From: Ochotona curzoniae | Lineage: Eukaryota; Chordata; Mammalia; Lagomorpha; Ochotonidae | Direction of reading: 5' to 3' | DNA length: 64,000 nucleotides | NCBI RefSeq assembly: GCF_017591425.1 | Contig: NW_024466512.1 | Location: forward strand, 18,541,001 to 18,605,000 | In this document: positions 1-13,379 of the stretch, one piece after another | Position numbering within the stretch: the stretch's first letter is position 1 | Layout: every line of letters starts with the position of its first letter | Notes under the pieces: generated by a model | Told to the model about the DNA's origin: nothing | Seen by the model: only the letters and a program-made list of their open reading frames with translations | The model's database searches: none | Program-made: the position numbers and the translations under genes

Positions 1-1850
1 GAATCGACACACCCCCGCTGGCCCAACTGAACAAAAAAAAAAAAAAAAAACCCAACTTGAGAACACAAGAATTAATAGTATCAGAGATAAAAAGGGAAAC
101 ATAACAGATACCTCAGCCATACAGAGAATAATCAGAAATTACTACAAGCAAAGCCCAGATGGCTTCACTGCTAAATTCTGCAAAGCGTTCCAAGTAGAAC
201 TGACCCACATTCTTTATAAACTATTCAAAGGGAGGCAATCCTTCCAAACTCTTTCTGTGAAGTCAGTATCACCATAACGCCCAAACCAGAGACACAGCCG
301 AGAAAGAAAGAAAGCCATAGACTGATATTCATGATGAATATAGGCACTGAAATCCTCAACAAAATACTAGCCAACAGAATACAACACAACAGACGCATCA
401 TTCACTCAGACCAGGTGGGATTTATCCCTGGCATGCAGGGATGGCTAACATATGCAAATCTATAAATATATACCACATCAAGAAACTGAAGAACAAAAAT
501 AATTTGACAGTCTCAATAGATGCAAAGAAAGCATTTGATAAAATCCAACACTCCTTCATGCTAAAAACTCTAAGTAAGATAGGCATAGGAAGAACATTCT
601 GCAAACATAAGCTAAGAAAAGCCCAATGTCAGCATCCTACTGAATGGGGAAAGATTGGAAGTTTTCCTACCAAGATCTGGAACCAGACAAGGAATGCCCA
701 CTACTGCCGCAGCTGTTTAACATAGTACTTGAAGTACTCGTAAGACTTATTACACAAGGAAAAGAAATGAAAGGAATTTAAATTGGAAAAGAGGAAAAGA
801 AATTATCTCTGTTTGCAGGTGATGTGATTCTATACATGGGAGAACCAAAAGACTCAATATAGAGACTACTAGAACTTACATGAGAGTTTGGTAAAGTGGC
901 AGGGTATAAATAAATGAATGCAAACCATTGACCCTAGCCTATACAAACAACTCTGAGGTTGAAAATGAACTAATCAGTATGGTACCTTTCAAACTAACAG
1001 AGAAGATAATGAAATACCTTGGAATAAACCTAATTAAAGACATGAAGAAAATTACAAAAAAAAAAAAAGAGAGAAGATTTTTTTAAATTGAAGAAATATA
1101 CCGTGTTCCTGGATGGGCAGAATCAATACCATCAAAATGTACATATTTCCAAGAGCAGTATATGAATTCAATATTATCCCAATCAAAATACCAAGAATAC
1201 TTTTTTACAGAGCTGGAAAAAATGATACAAAACTTCATTTGGAAATACAAGAGACTGCAAATAGCAAAACTGTCCTGAAGAATAAGAAATTTGCTGGAGG
1301 GATCACAATCCTAGGCCTTAGGGCAGATACAAGGCAGTAGTAATCAAAACAGCCTGGTACTGGTACAGAAACAGAGGAGAAGTGCAACAGAGCAGAATAG
1401 AAACATCAGAAGGGAATCCACACATGTGCAGCCATCTAATCTTCAAAAACAGAACAGAAAACAACCCAGGGAAGAAAGGTCTCTTCAACAAATGCTGTTG
1501 GGACGAATGGATAGCAGCTTGCAGAAGTAAGAAACAGGACCCCCTCCACCACCACCACCATTCACCGTACACATAGATCAAATGGAAATGGTAAAGGATC
1601 CAAACCTGCACCCAAGAACCATCAGACTATTAGAAGAAACACTCTACAAGGTACAGGCACAGGCAAGACCTCCTAGAAGAATCACCAAAACAAAGGCAGT
1701 CAAGACCAAGCAAACTAATGAGACTGTTGAGCTTATACTGAAATAGGACACACCCATGATAAGGGAAAAATCAAAACATTTCAAAAATTAAAAGTATAAG
1801 TCATAATGTCACATGACTTGCTTAAACTACAAAATTAAAAAGGTGACATC
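1..1850 (+). pseudogene. LINE-1 ORF2 remnant, reverse transcriptase and C-terminal region
   Basis: This is a decayed LINE-1 ORF2, which in an intact element encodes endonuclease and reverse transcriptase for target-primed retrotransposition. Read on the plus strand, 441-725 translates to a frame with the L1 RT block SIDAKKAFDKIQHSFMLKTL. At 806-840 the catalytic FADD motif reads FAGD (Asp to Gly at 818-820). At 1113-1340 comes the thumb-side block GRINTIKMYIFPRAVYEFN followed by AGGITILGL, and 1350-1370 encodes the WYWYRN segment. The blocks lie in different frames with stops and an internal deletion near 150. The endonuclease half is absent and no 3' UTR is visible. The missing catalytic Asp and broken frames make it non-functional. 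The downstream limit near 1850 is approximate. Confidence 0.9.
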
Positions 1851-4580
1851 TTTCCAATCCTTACCAATATGGTTAAAATTCAAATGACACAGAAAATGTG
1901 TATTTCTGCCATTCTGAATTTGCGTGGGATATGTTTCTTTGGAAATACCTTTTCTCTAATTTTCCTGAGTTTACTTGATGATCTGCTTAGGGTTTCCAAG
2001 TAATGAAGCTTATAGGAGCAGAGAAGAGTGCTGGCTGCTTGGGCTTGGAGAAGGGAGAAATGGGGAATTGCTCCTAAGCATGGCAAGAAGAGAGATTGCT
2101 AAAGATCTGCTGTGCAAGGCTCTATCTAAGGGTATCAACTCCATATTGTACAAATAGGTCTCACCTAACATGTTGTTACAATAAAACAAAATAAAAATGC
2201 ATAACAGCTTAAGCTGCTATGCCATGCTGGCCACCCTCTAAGTTTTGTAAACTATATAAGATCCCCTTTATATGTTTATTTATCTCAAGTAATAATGTGC
2301 AGATAGCATTTATTGTATGTACAGTACTGGTTTCATGTATTTAGCTCATATCTCAGTCTAGATTTCTAGGCTCATCTATTATCGGCCTGAAAGGTGCAAA
2401 GACACAGTGGGGGCATTTAGTGAATGAATTATCTGACAGCATGAAGGAATCAGCTACAGCTTTCCTTCTAACCCTGAGTGAAGAAGACACAGTTGGTTAT
2501 GCAGATATGAGCATGACATTTTGAAAGTAGCAAACAGAGCCAAAAAGGAGAAAATTCTGTACTCTGTCTTTGAGAAAAACATATTACAAAATATCCAGTC
2601 AAAAGCGTAGCAGTATCCTACACGCAGACGCTGTCACAGGAACCTCTTGAAGCACTGAGCGACTTCCCTATGCCATGGTGTCAGGCACGGGGGCAATTTC
2701 AGAGAGAGAACGGAAAGCAGTAAAAATGATTCTCTGACACTAAAATTAATTATGACAAATTTGACCTCACACAGCTTACAAGTCTAAGGTCATGGAAGTC
2801 TTTAAATCTGCCCGGGAAGAAAATGTTCCCCTTAAGTGGGAAAACACTGTATACCTCCAACAACTGGAAAATTCACAACCTGTCCTCCTTTAAAAATCGG
2901 TGACCTATAGCGGGACACTGTTTCAAACAGAATATCGGTGTTAGACAAGTTCAACATCAATGAATCTCACTGGAGATAAAGGTTCTCTCACTATAACATT
3001 ATTTCATATCTTAGCAAGTTATTCTTGACAAAAATCTTCTTTCTCTTTAGTCCCAACTGCATATTATAGCACCTGCTTACTCCTACATATCCTAAAAATA
3101 TTTTTGTCAAGATTGTGTACAGACAGAGATGACTCCTGTGTTCGTGTTCCCCATTAGACAAATAGCAACACAAAGAAAGGTCTGTTTATTCATTAGCAAA
3201 GGGCTACTCTACCTCCAGCATGCACAGAAATGCTCTTAGGATCTTTTTAGTCGGTGTCCCTGCTTCCTGAATTTTCTGAACTTCTAACAAGATGCTAGGT
3301 AGTGCATTGTCCATTCAGTTGTATTAACAACGTTAGAAATCAAAGCAGGTAAGTAAAAATGAAATGGTATGAGCCTTCCTATTGTTCCAATCAACATCCT
3401 AGTTGAAGAAGATGAGGATGCTCCTGGCATGTTTATTTCTTCTCCTAAAATGGGCTCCACAGATAGGTAAAGGCAGTGCCAGACACAGAACAGCATCTTG
3501 AATTCCTCTGTGAGGTAGATTCTCCCACCCCATTTCAGAGTCTACTGAGTCTTCCTGGCTGCCCTAGACCCTGGGGGAGGCTGAGTCCAGTGCACAATGC
3601 ATAATTAGCTGGGATTTTCCCACAGGTGAACTGCATACAGTCTAAGAAGCTGGCTGGCTGCTGGTAGAGCAGAACTCCTCGACAGAGACCCATGGAAGAG
3701 CACCAGTGTGGTGATGTAAGGAGCACAACCTGACCTCGGGAGCATGATTACCTGTTCTATTGTTGGATTGAGAATTGCTTTTAAGTTTTCCTCAGTTGGC
3801 ATTTGTGCTATGGGACAATGCAATATTGATTTTGCAATGATGGTGGCCAAAGGTCTTGCACAAGTGGATCCATGAATCATCCGGGAGCAGGAGTGAGTAT
3901 GGCTACCATGAAAACGCTCTCCTGCAAGTCTCTTTTATTGTAACTTCCTGGTGTTCTCTTCTTTCTCTGAAATCACACTGCTGAACTAGGCCCAACATTT
4001 AAAAATGCAGTACTTGATCACCATGATATATTTATTATATCTCACTGTTGCTTGTTATTTTCTTGTGCTCTGGATTAGAATCCCCCGGTGCAGCAGAGCC
4101 ATCCATCAAAGTGCTCTGCTAAGTGCTAGGCAGGCAGGGAATCAGGGAAGAACTGCTGTGATGGACAAGTGGGTCATTTTCTTCCTTCTGAAAATTAGTA
4201 GCAAATAGTTGACAACGCAATGGAGACTGAAGTCTCCAAACTTTTTTTTTTTTGAACCTGTAATGGAAAATGCAAGCCTTCTAGAAAATGTTATCTGAAA
4301 AATTGAATTAGAACAACCTCAAAAGGAACTTTTCTCTTTAGGAAAGCCAGAATGCCTGAGGTTTCCTTCCCTGGGGACGGAGTACTCTTTCTGAACAGAT
4401 CTAACAAGCAATGATAGAGTAGCTCGGTGGCTTTGAAAATGCTATGTGAAAATCTCATAAAACACACTGGATAAACAGCATGTGCTTATGCGTGAAGACT
4501 CTTCAAAAAAAATCCATGGAAATACCTTCTGTGAAAAACTATGCGTGGATTTCAACTTGTTTGCAACAAAATGTATTCTT
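1851..4580. other. single-copy AT-rich stretch, no recognised element
   Basis: I see no repeat, exon or RNA gene here. Short open frames occur on both strands, the longest about 91 codons on the minus strand at 3605-3880, but none resembles a protein family I know. Confidence 0.5.
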
Positions 4581-4944
4581 CAATTGTACTTTTTTCAAAA
4601 AAAGTTTTATTTTTACTAGAAAAGCAGATTTATAGAGAGAAGGAACAACAGAAAAAAACAAAACAAAACAAAAAAACAACTCTGTTCACTGGTTCATTCC
4701 CCAAGTGGCGAGAACAGCCAGAGCAGAGCCAATCCGAAGCCAGGAGCTTCTTCTGCATCTCGCATACTGGTACTGGACCCCAAGGCTTTGGGCCGTCCTC
4801 CACTGTTTCTCCAAGCCACAAGCAGGGAGCTGGATGGGAAGTGGAGCAGCCAGGATACGAAGCGGCTCGCATATGGGACCCTAGCAATTAGAAGCCAAGG
4901 ATTTACCACTCAACTACCCTGCCAGGCCCTCCAATTGTACTTTT
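4581..4944 (-). mobile_element. C-type SINE with 13-bp target-site duplication
   Basis: This is a lagomorph C-SINE in reverse orientation. It shows the reversed 3' segment (AAAAGCAGAT), the mid-element block GAAGCCAGGAGCTTCTTC, and the reversed head ending CAGGCCC. The repeat CAATTGTACTTTT flanks it at 4581-4593 and 4932-4944, an exact 13-base target-site duplication typical of L1-machinery insertion. An A/C-rich expansion at about 4650-4681 sits inside the element near its 3' end. SINEs of this type are transcribed by RNA polymerase III and mobilised in trans by L1. Confidence 0.92.
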
Positions 4945-6600
4945 CCACAAACGTTTTCAAATACCCTCATCTAAGAAACACCAACAGACAGATAGAGGCA
5001 CAAAAAGCAAAATTACAGTCCCATAAACTCTCAGCCCAACCATTCATGTGTTCAAGGTCTGAGGATGCAATTCATCAAATTTCAAAATATCTTTTAAAAA
5101 TGCTCTTATAAGCAGACACAGACTTTGTTAATATAACCAATTTTAAATAATACACTATCACATATTTGCCTAGCATTTGCAATGTTTTACATATTATGTG
5201 AGTTAGAGATGAGTTAAAGTACACACAGATACATATATGTTACATATGCGAACAATATGCTTTTGATACAAAGAACATGAGAATCTGTGGATTTTGGAAC
5301 TAAATCCCTATAGATATTGAGGAATGATTATATAACTGTCTATAAGATACATATTTATATATCATATTCTCATATGGAAAATGGTATCAATTCAAAAAGA
5401 CCAGTGTGTACTCAGCCATATAAGCAAGCCTCTGCCTAAGCCAACAGTAAAACAGGAAAACCAAATATCTGCTTTTGCCCTTCTGCCTTCGTAATTGATT
5501 TGTTTCATAGGAAACGTGTACTGTTGGTTTACATGGAGGACAGCTGTAATTAGCAAAGGACAAAAAGCAGCTTCTGTACAACAACTGCAGCAGTGTCTCA
5601 CAGTAAGTGATGTAAAAGTGTTGGCTATTCTGTTAGTAGCAAACACTAGCATTTTAAACTATGAATATTCCTCTAAAATGTTTTGGCTGTTAATGTTTCA
5701 TTTTAAATCATATCATTTAAGAATATTAGCTTGAAAGAACATATGGCTCAACACCCTTATTTTGTAAGTAGAAAAAAAAAATCCATAAAGTCAACGTCAA
5801 AGAGAAATTTGGCTAATTTTTTTGAGTAATTCATACACATATACACACTGATGTTACTGCAAATAAACCTAGAAAAAAAAAATGGAAACTTCTAAAAAGT
5901 ATCTTCTTTCAACAAATTTTACTGGACCTAATTCATTGGTTCCTGAAATTATAGCCAATTTGTTCGCTATTTCTAGTTTTTTTTTTAAGTCCTTTCCTAA
6001 TCAAATACAAATGAAAAACAAGCAAAAGATTAAAAGTTAAAAAATAAGGTCAGTATAGCTGGAAAACCAGTGTAATTAACCTTGCAGATTCTCAAAAGCC
6101 AAACACAAATATTTCAAAGTTGAAATCTAAGATGACATATCCCAAGGCTCCATGGGGTGTCGGGATACAAGTATATCTGCACAATATTCAAATATTTACC
6201 TGCTGCACAAATGCAGGCAAATCATATGCATCTTCTAAAACATGTAGCATTTCTTTATGGTTAAATTATTCAAAATCTTTACTTCTAGCTGTCAAAAGCA
6301 TTTTCAATTACCTGAATATTTACTATATTTTCAAAATCATTTTGACAGTACAGATCTAAGCCCTCATGTGTGACAACACAATGAGGATTCTGATGATTGG
6401 ATTTCATTCCTTCAGTGTAATTTCTGAGGAGATGATCCATTGAAGTCTAGAAATCAGTTTCTAAAAATCTGCAGCTACATTTCAGCACTCGTTTACTTCT
6501 TTAGTATAACATCATCCTGATTATTACTGGCACGCTATTCAGGGTTTTCCTTTTGGAAAACTTAAATAAATTGAAATGAGACTAACCATAAAGAATTGAT
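4945..6600. other. AT-rich single-copy stretch
   Basis: No repeat family, exon or RNA gene is recognisable. The sequence is AT-rich with several short A or T runs. Confidence 0.45.
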
Positions 6601-6639
6601 ATGCCCTTCCTAAAGTATCCATTAGATATCTTATTTGGA

Positions 6640-6990
6640 AAATATGAACCAAATGAGCAAAGCACAGGTTTAATTTTGTTTCATTAGATTCAGAGGAAAC
6701 GAACATGAATTAATTAGTGTTGACTACAACTTGCTTCATTGCTATCTTGCCAACACAAAGATCTCCTACAGTGCCAAGATAAGAGACTTGCTCAGGAGGA
6801 CCAGAGAAATTGAATTGAGTTGGTGCAATTATTACAGTAATCATTGCTCCGAAGAGTTTTAATTGAAAGGGGATTTTTGCATTTTGGAGTAATAATATCC
6901 GTCAATATCTGAGGCAAAACATGTAATTTTGTTTTAATGGTATGGTTTTATGTTAAGTGGATTCAAACTAATTATTATGGCATATTTACT
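6640..6990. promoter_or_regulatory. candidate conserved non-coding element
   Basis: This repeat-free segment is dense in homeodomain-type cores: GAATTAATTAGTG near 6707, TGCAATTATTACAGTAATCATTG near 6824-6846 in part, and TTTTAATTGAAAG near 6858. Such clustering is common in developmental enhancers. Conservation cannot be judged from one sequence, so the call is inference. Confidence 0.25.
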
Positions 6991-9289
6991 GTGATTATTC
7001 ATATAGGCAGTATCGTAACAGGACAAACAGGGACTTCTGGAGCATAACCCAGCCACACTGCTTCACAGCGGTCAAGTGCCGGTGAGTTGGGAAGAATTCT
7101 TGGCTAGGATTAAGTGGCTATTTATGTGGTGAGGGAAAGACTTTATATAAAAAAAATAAAGTACTTCCAAAATGTTTATTATGCCTCTATGCATTTAAAA
7201 TTGGACACTTCTCATTGCTAAAACAGCAGTTACATATGTGTTGAAGTTTTTTTTTTAACACTCTGAATAATTCTCTCTATATTTCAACGTAAGTCATCAT
7301 AATGTTAGTAAATTTATTTCCCCGCAGCATTCCTGGAAAAGCAAAATGTACATATCAATGGGAAGCAGCAAAATACAAACTCCCCTCAATGATAAACATG
7401 CGTTAGTGTTCCTGGTACACAAGAACATTCACACATCACGGTGACTGCTAACGCTTGTGATGACCTCATAACTCTCCCAGCAGAGTGATGTAATTCAGTC
7501 CTTACCCCGTCTAGTGTTCCCTGCAACACATGTAGCCACAATGCAGATTGAACGGCATAGTCTGTGTGCCACTTAACCATTCTCCTATTTAACCACTGTG
7601 CAAACAAAGTCACATGTTGCTGTATCATAATCGGGATATATTCTGAGGAATTCATCATTAGACAATACATCATTGTGCTAGCATCAGTGTACCCTCAGCA
7701 CTTAGATGGCATAGCCTGTTACACACCTGGGCTGGAATGGGCCTTGGTACCACACTCACTCTGTGGTTGACAAAAACTTTCTTCTACAGTACACGGTAGT
7801 ATTTGCCAACACATGAACAAACCTTGGGGAGATAAGGAAGAACCCCATGATTTTGCCCCTGCTCTTGATGCCTGCATACATTACCTGGAAATAGTTACAT
7901 AGTAAACATTTCCATAATGAGAGATGATTTCAGTTTGGGAAGTTGTCAGTGAAGAATTAAACGGTAGGTAGGTATGGAAATTCTATAGGCAGAGAAATGG
8001 AAGAATGTTGAGAGATGGGAAGTATAGAAGAGGTAGAGGGGACCTGGATGTGTTGTGGAACATTAACTAGAAACAGATCTCCATTGGGGGAGTGACAAGA
8101 TCGGAGGATATGGTGCAGAGCTTGGTGGCGGAATGGCACGATCAATAGGCAATGGTCATCTTTTGTATACGTATTTTTCAATTTTCTTTGATTTATACAT
8201 AATTTTATTTTACTGACAAGCTTATTGATATACATTTGTCTGCCTAAATATATGCATGCTGAGTCATACTAATGTAAGGAATTATGTTTGATTTATTATT
8301 GAGTTTTCATTCTATTTCAGAAACATTTTTGTCAACATGAAACTACATTCTCATTGGGATGAAATATTTATCACTAATGATTTGATCTTTGCTGTGATTG
8401 AGCTCTGTGAATCTAATATTCTTTCTCATAGTTTATTATCACCATTATATTCATGAACATTTCATATAAACAATTTTAAGACCGTAATGATAATTCTCAT
8501 ACTATCACCACATGCCCCTACCCTCAATCTTCCTTCCTTTTATTTTTTTTTAATCTGTATGTATTCATAAAAGACCATGTAATCCACAGGCATGGCCACT
8601 TCCCAAAATGAACCTTTAATAGAGGCAAGTTCTTGCTAAGACAGACTGAGCTTTCCAGTTACTGAGATTTGTTAAGGCAAGATTTCAAGAAGTCAAGGAG
8701 TGAATTTCCAACCCTAATTTCCCTAAAGGAAAATAGCATAGACTGTACCTGACTTCCACAAAATTAAGATGCTTATGAGAGGATCCAATGATTCCAGGTA
8801 ATTAAACTAGAAGGAATGTGGAATGATCTGGATTGGTACTTGGATGACATTAGGGCACTTCCACCATCACATCACATCACCCCCATTGCTATCAAATGCC
8901 AAGTGTCACCATCAAAGCTCCTACAATTTAACATTTGGATAATAGCCAATCTCATGAAAGCATTTATGTTTATGGATGCTAATACTGAAAAATTTTTTTG
9001 GACAAAGTTTCTAAAAATAGTAAAAGATGAGATGATTATAGACAAAATTTATTTCCACACCTGGATACACTTAAGAACTGTTAAAAGAGCAGGAAAACAT
9101 TTTATTTTTCTGCTTTGGAAGAAAAATTTGCATATTTCTAGAAATTCTAATTCAAGGAAGAACTATATATATATTACAATAAGTTAATATAATTTGCTAA
9201 CATTATAAACTAAGATTTACATTTTAAAAATAAAACATACTTTAGAAGAATATATTATTTTAGAGGACACAAATTTGAGAGAAAATCAG
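6991..9289. other. single-copy stretch, no recognised element
   Basis: I see no convincing gene or repeat. A plus-strand frame of 123 codons at 8816-9187 lacks any recognisable domain. The segment around 8460-8560 might be a very old L1 3' UTR in reverse, but the likeness is too weak to call. Confidence 0.4.
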
Positions 9290-10499
9290 AGCTTTCCCTC
9301 TTATCTTACTCTCCCTAATTCACCCAATCCGTCCCCTTTTCCTTAACCATTGTTAAGTTAGTTACAGCTGACACTGCATAATCACTTAAAGTCCAGGGAT
9401 TCGATTTTGCCATTGTACGCGCATTCTGCCATTGTACACACATTCTGCTATAATGCATGCATTGTATGTACCCATCTTTGCGGTATTTGTTCTGTCCTAA
9501 AAATCCTGTTTACCCACCATATACATCCTCCCCAACTGCTAGCAAGCACATATCTATTTCTTGATACTACTGAATAGTCTAGAATGTCATATTCTTGGAA
9601 TCATTCTGTATGTCGGCTTTTCAAAATGATTTCATTTGGTAATACACACCTAATTTCTTCAGCACCTCAATACATGATTTAACTTCATATTTAGTGGCTA
9701 GTCTGTTCTCTAGGTACACTATTGTTTTATCCATTCAACCAGTAAAGAACGTCTTAGCTGTTTCCTAGTTTTGATGCTCATGAGTAAAACGGCCATGTGA
9801 ACTGCATGTTTTTGTGTGGTTACAAGATTTGAAAACTTTGGGGACAAATATGGAGGCATTCACTTGCTGGTCATTTTTACTTGGGAAGAGCATTCCTGGC
9901 TTCCCAAGAAGCTGTCAACTTGCCTTCCAAAGTGAATATCCCATCTTGCATTCCTACCAGCAATAACTGTTTGTGGTTCCACATCCTGTCCAGCATTTGT
10001 TATTGCCCACATTCTCTATTTGGGACATTCTTTTCATCTTGTTGCTGTTTCAATTGGTATGTCCTTGTTTTCAAACCATAGGGAACATCATTTCCTACGC
10101 TTATTTTCCATTTGTATCTCTCCTTTGTTGATGGATTTGTTCATTGCTAGGTCTATTTTTAAACTAAATATATATATTTAGTTTTGTGAGTGTCTGCCTT
10201 ATCTGGAATAGCAATCCTTTATCAGCTATGTTTTATGCAAATATAACCTCTCCATCAGACCTGTAGCTCCCTTCCCTTGATACTGTCCTTGATAGAGATG
10301 CTTTTCATTTTAATGAAGCCAAGCCTTTCCAGTATTTCTTTCAAGGATCCTTCCATTTGTGTTGTAGTATTGAAAATGTGATTGCCATATCCAAGGTCAC
10401 CAAGGTTTCTTTCCAAATTGTCTCAAAGGAGGCTTAGAGTTTTGAGTTTTGTATTTTGCTATATATAAATTTTGACCTCACCTTTTAAAAGGGTGTTAA
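9290..10499 (-). mobile_element. old LINE-1 (L1M-type) 3' part, antisense
   Basis: The plus strand reads as the reverse complement of an ancient mammalian L1 ORF2 3' end. Characteristic blocks, in order, are: tttatccattcaacc near 9728; tttttgtgtggttac near 9810; ccttccaaagtgaatatccc near 9920; gcattcctaccagcaataac near 9948; ctttatcagctatgttttatgc near 10217; and the block running into tttcattttaatgaagcc near 10303. Divergence is high and no frame survives. It resumes after the SINE at 10500-10822. Confidence 0.85.
10161..10184. repeat. 24-bp perfect palindrome
   Basis: The 24 bases are exactly self-complementary: AAACTAAATATA followed by its reverse complement, with no spacer. It lies inside the antisense L1M copy. 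It could extrude as a small AT-rich cruciform. Confidence 0.95.
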
Positions 10500-10822
10500 A
10501 TCAGGCTGGCATGATAGTTCAATTTGTTAATCCTCCACCTACAGTGCTGGCATTCCATACGGACACCAGTTTGTGTCCTGGTTGTTCTATTTTCCATCCT
10601 GCTCCCTGCTTAGGGCCTGGGAATGCAGCCTTGGGAACCTTGCTACTGTGTGGGAGACCCAGAGGAAGTTCCTGGCTCGTGGCTTTGGATCAGCTCAGCT
10701 CTGGCTGTTGCAGCCATTTTAGGAGTAAAGCAGCAGGTGGGTGATCTTTCTGTCTCTCTTTCTCCTTATAAATCTGCCTTTTCAATAAAAATAAATAAAT
10801 GTATTTTGTAAAAAAAAAAAAG
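10500..10822 (+). mobile_element. C-type SINE inserted in L1M
   Basis: Divergent plus-strand C-SINE. The head GGCTGGCATGATAG, the B-box region near 10565, GTGGGAGACCCAGAGGAAG, the WGGCTTTGGAT-like block and the tail TTTCAATAAAAATAAATAAATG are all in order, ending in an A-tract. It splits an older antisense L1, whose two halves are otherwise collinear, so the SINE is the younger of the two. Confidence 0.9.
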
Positions 10823-10960
10823 CATGTAAAATCTATACATAAGTATTTTGCATGTCATGTCTAGCTTTTCTAGTATCATTTGCTAAACAGGCCAGAGTAT
10901 TTCAATGACTGAGTGGTTAATATTTTATGATCTCAGAAAGTACATTTATTGGTGACTCCA
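10823..10960 (-). mobile_element. continuation of the antisense L1M
   Basis: The segment with tctagcttttctagtatcat and ttgctaaacaggcc corresponds to the L1 block normally following the one interrupted at 10499, confirming that one L1 was split. Confidence 0.7.
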
Positions 10961-11940
10961 ATTTTCTCCACAATACTTTCACCCTCAACAGAGAATTGCT
11001 TCTTCGTTCATAGTAGGAAAGATATTTACATCTTCTTCTCTAGTAATTAGCTCTTTAAGCAAATGAATCATTCTTAGACACTTGCTTCCCACATGTTTGT
11101 TAAGCAAATTTCACATCCATTCTTAAGATAGAAATCCACTCTTCCACACACAGAGCCAGAGTAGGTAGCTGCAGAGAGTTGTCATTCTCTATCATCGCTC
11201 TTGTTAAAAGGGGTCAAAGGTTTTGATTCTCTGTGGGGGCAATGCATCAGCGGAGGGAAGCAAGAGCAGATCTGAGTCCCCTGAATTCCCTGGTACAGGA
11301 CAGACAGATGGCTTACTGCCCGCCTCCCACGTCACCCCCATTCATCCTGCCCGTCACTTCTCTGTGACTGTTGGCCATCTCCAGAGCATCCAAGTTAACT
11401 TCTCAATGCAGCATCTGTGCTCTGCTGACAACATTATGACAAACAGGCAGCCTCACTGGATAGCCCCTCATGCCTAGCCCTTCCTGGTGAATTTCACCAT
11501 CGTATTCTTTGGTCAAAAGTACAATTCTGAAAATGTATATCAGAATAAATGCCAGCAGAGACACTAAACAGTTAACCCTAGGTAGGCATGTTTTGGGCTC
11601 ACAAAATGCATTTTTTGATGTTAAATTCTGATTTCCCCATTCAAATAAATCACTGACTGGTCCATATACGAGCAGTGCATCTTGTATCTCAGACTCACAT
11701 CAACAATTAAGTTCCTGTCCACACCCCAATTATGCATAATGGGCCTCAAACTAGTGCCCACATGGAATGTTGACCTCACAAGTGAAGGTTTAACACACTG
11801 TACACCAATGCCAGCCTTCCCTCATAGTTTTCAGCTTTCCCTCTCTCTCCCCATCTTCCTTCATCTCAGAAAATATCTCGTTTCCTATTTCAATTGATTA
11901 CATAACATCTTTTGTTTACGTAACAGTATTTCACTTCTTT
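10961..11940. other. single-copy stretch, no recognised element
   Basis: No repeat or exon recognised. Short frames at 11223-11477 and 11682-11897 have no family resemblance. Confidence 0.45.
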
Positions 11941-11941
11941 A

Positions 11942-12845
11942 ACTTTGTTCTTTATATTTTATTTTATTATTTTATATTTGTTTTTTTATTTATTTTATGA
12001 TACAATTTCATAGGCTCTGGGATTTCCCTTAGCCCTCCCCAAATTATCTTCCCCCAGCTGACTTCCCCCATATTATTACAATAGTATAGTTCTTCAAAAG
12101 CACTCATAAGTCCATCATCCTGCTATTTAAGTGCATCCTAACATTGTGGTTATAGGCAATGGCAGACAGTGTGGCATCCTATTGTCAAGATATATCCACC
12201 CAACAGTTGAATTGGGAGTCCGTCTTTGATTTATAAGCAGAGATGCACACTGAATTGTACCTTCACATCTGGATATGAGCATCTCTATTACACAGTTAAT
12301 ATACATTCTCATTAATGAAAAGCCAGTAAGACAAAATCAACAACGGGAATAAAGTTTAAAAAAAATTTGACAACATCAGAGTTAAATAACACACTATTGA
12401 ATAACCAATGAGTTGATGAAGAAATGAAAAAAAAATAAAAAACCTTCCTGAAGCAAATGATGCTACTGTATGATTGATAATTCAGTGAAGAATTTAATAA
12501 GAGAAAATAATCTTAAAAAATTAAGATTAAAACCAAAATATCAAAATCCATGAGTTGAAGCAAAAAAAAAAAAGTATTGAAAGAGCTATGTATCTTAAAA
12601 TTTGCATGAAGTTTGCTTTATGTCAGAAAGAACATATGGTATTTTGTGCTTTTGGAATAGACTTATTTCACTGAGCGTAACAGTCTCCAGTTGGTTGCAA
12701 ATGGTAGAATTTCATTCTTTTAATGGCTCAGTAGTATTCCATGGAGTAGATGTACCACAGTTTCTTTATCCACTCTTCTTTGGACAGGCATCTGGGATGT
12801 TTCCATGTTTTTGCGATTGTAGATTGAGCTGCTGTAAAGGAAGGA
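11942..12845 (-). mobile_element. lagomorph LINE-1 3' end, antisense, 5'-truncated
   Basis: The plus strand begins with a T-rich stretch (reversed poly(A) tail). It continues through a 3' UTR-like segment, including ATGATACAATTTCATAGGCT, and reaches the last ORF2/3' UTR blocks: cttatttcactgagcgtaac near 12663, atggctcagtagtattccat near 12723, and gtaccacagtttctttatcc near 12752. The element stops abruptly after gattgtagattgagctgctg. This is a typical 5'-truncated L1 insertion. Confidence 0.85.
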
Positions 12846-13379
12846 TTACAGATCCCTCAAAAGTAGAGAAGTCTGTAGTAGACTCATGCATAGATAACCC
12901 AAGGGATTAAAATTATTTTCCATGTTCTCCTTGTCTTGCTATAGTGGTCTTATTCTCCTTTCATATTCCTTTCTGTAATTATAAATTTTGCTTGTTTGAC
13001 ATATTGGCCTCAATAACTTACTAAAAATTATATCCTATATGCAAGAGGGCAAATTCTTCTTTTGTTCCCTTAAAACTTTGGACTCTGTAAGAGAACATCT
13101 TTCCAGTTGTCCTCCAAGAATGTCTTAGGGAGGTTTCTGATCACCTCACCTGGTCTTATGTCCATCACTAGATGATATGGCCCAAGGCCAGATAAATTGT
13201 AAAAAAAAAAAAAGTGTAAAATGAGCCCTCTGTGGATTTTAAAAGAAAGAGTTCTAAGCAAAACATTACTATCAAACATTGAGCATGCAGAGGTAAAAGG
13301 CACATCGTGTCTATTAGGAAGCACATAACAATGTCTCCCATTTGATGTAATTACTTAACATTTGTATGTTCTTGATATT

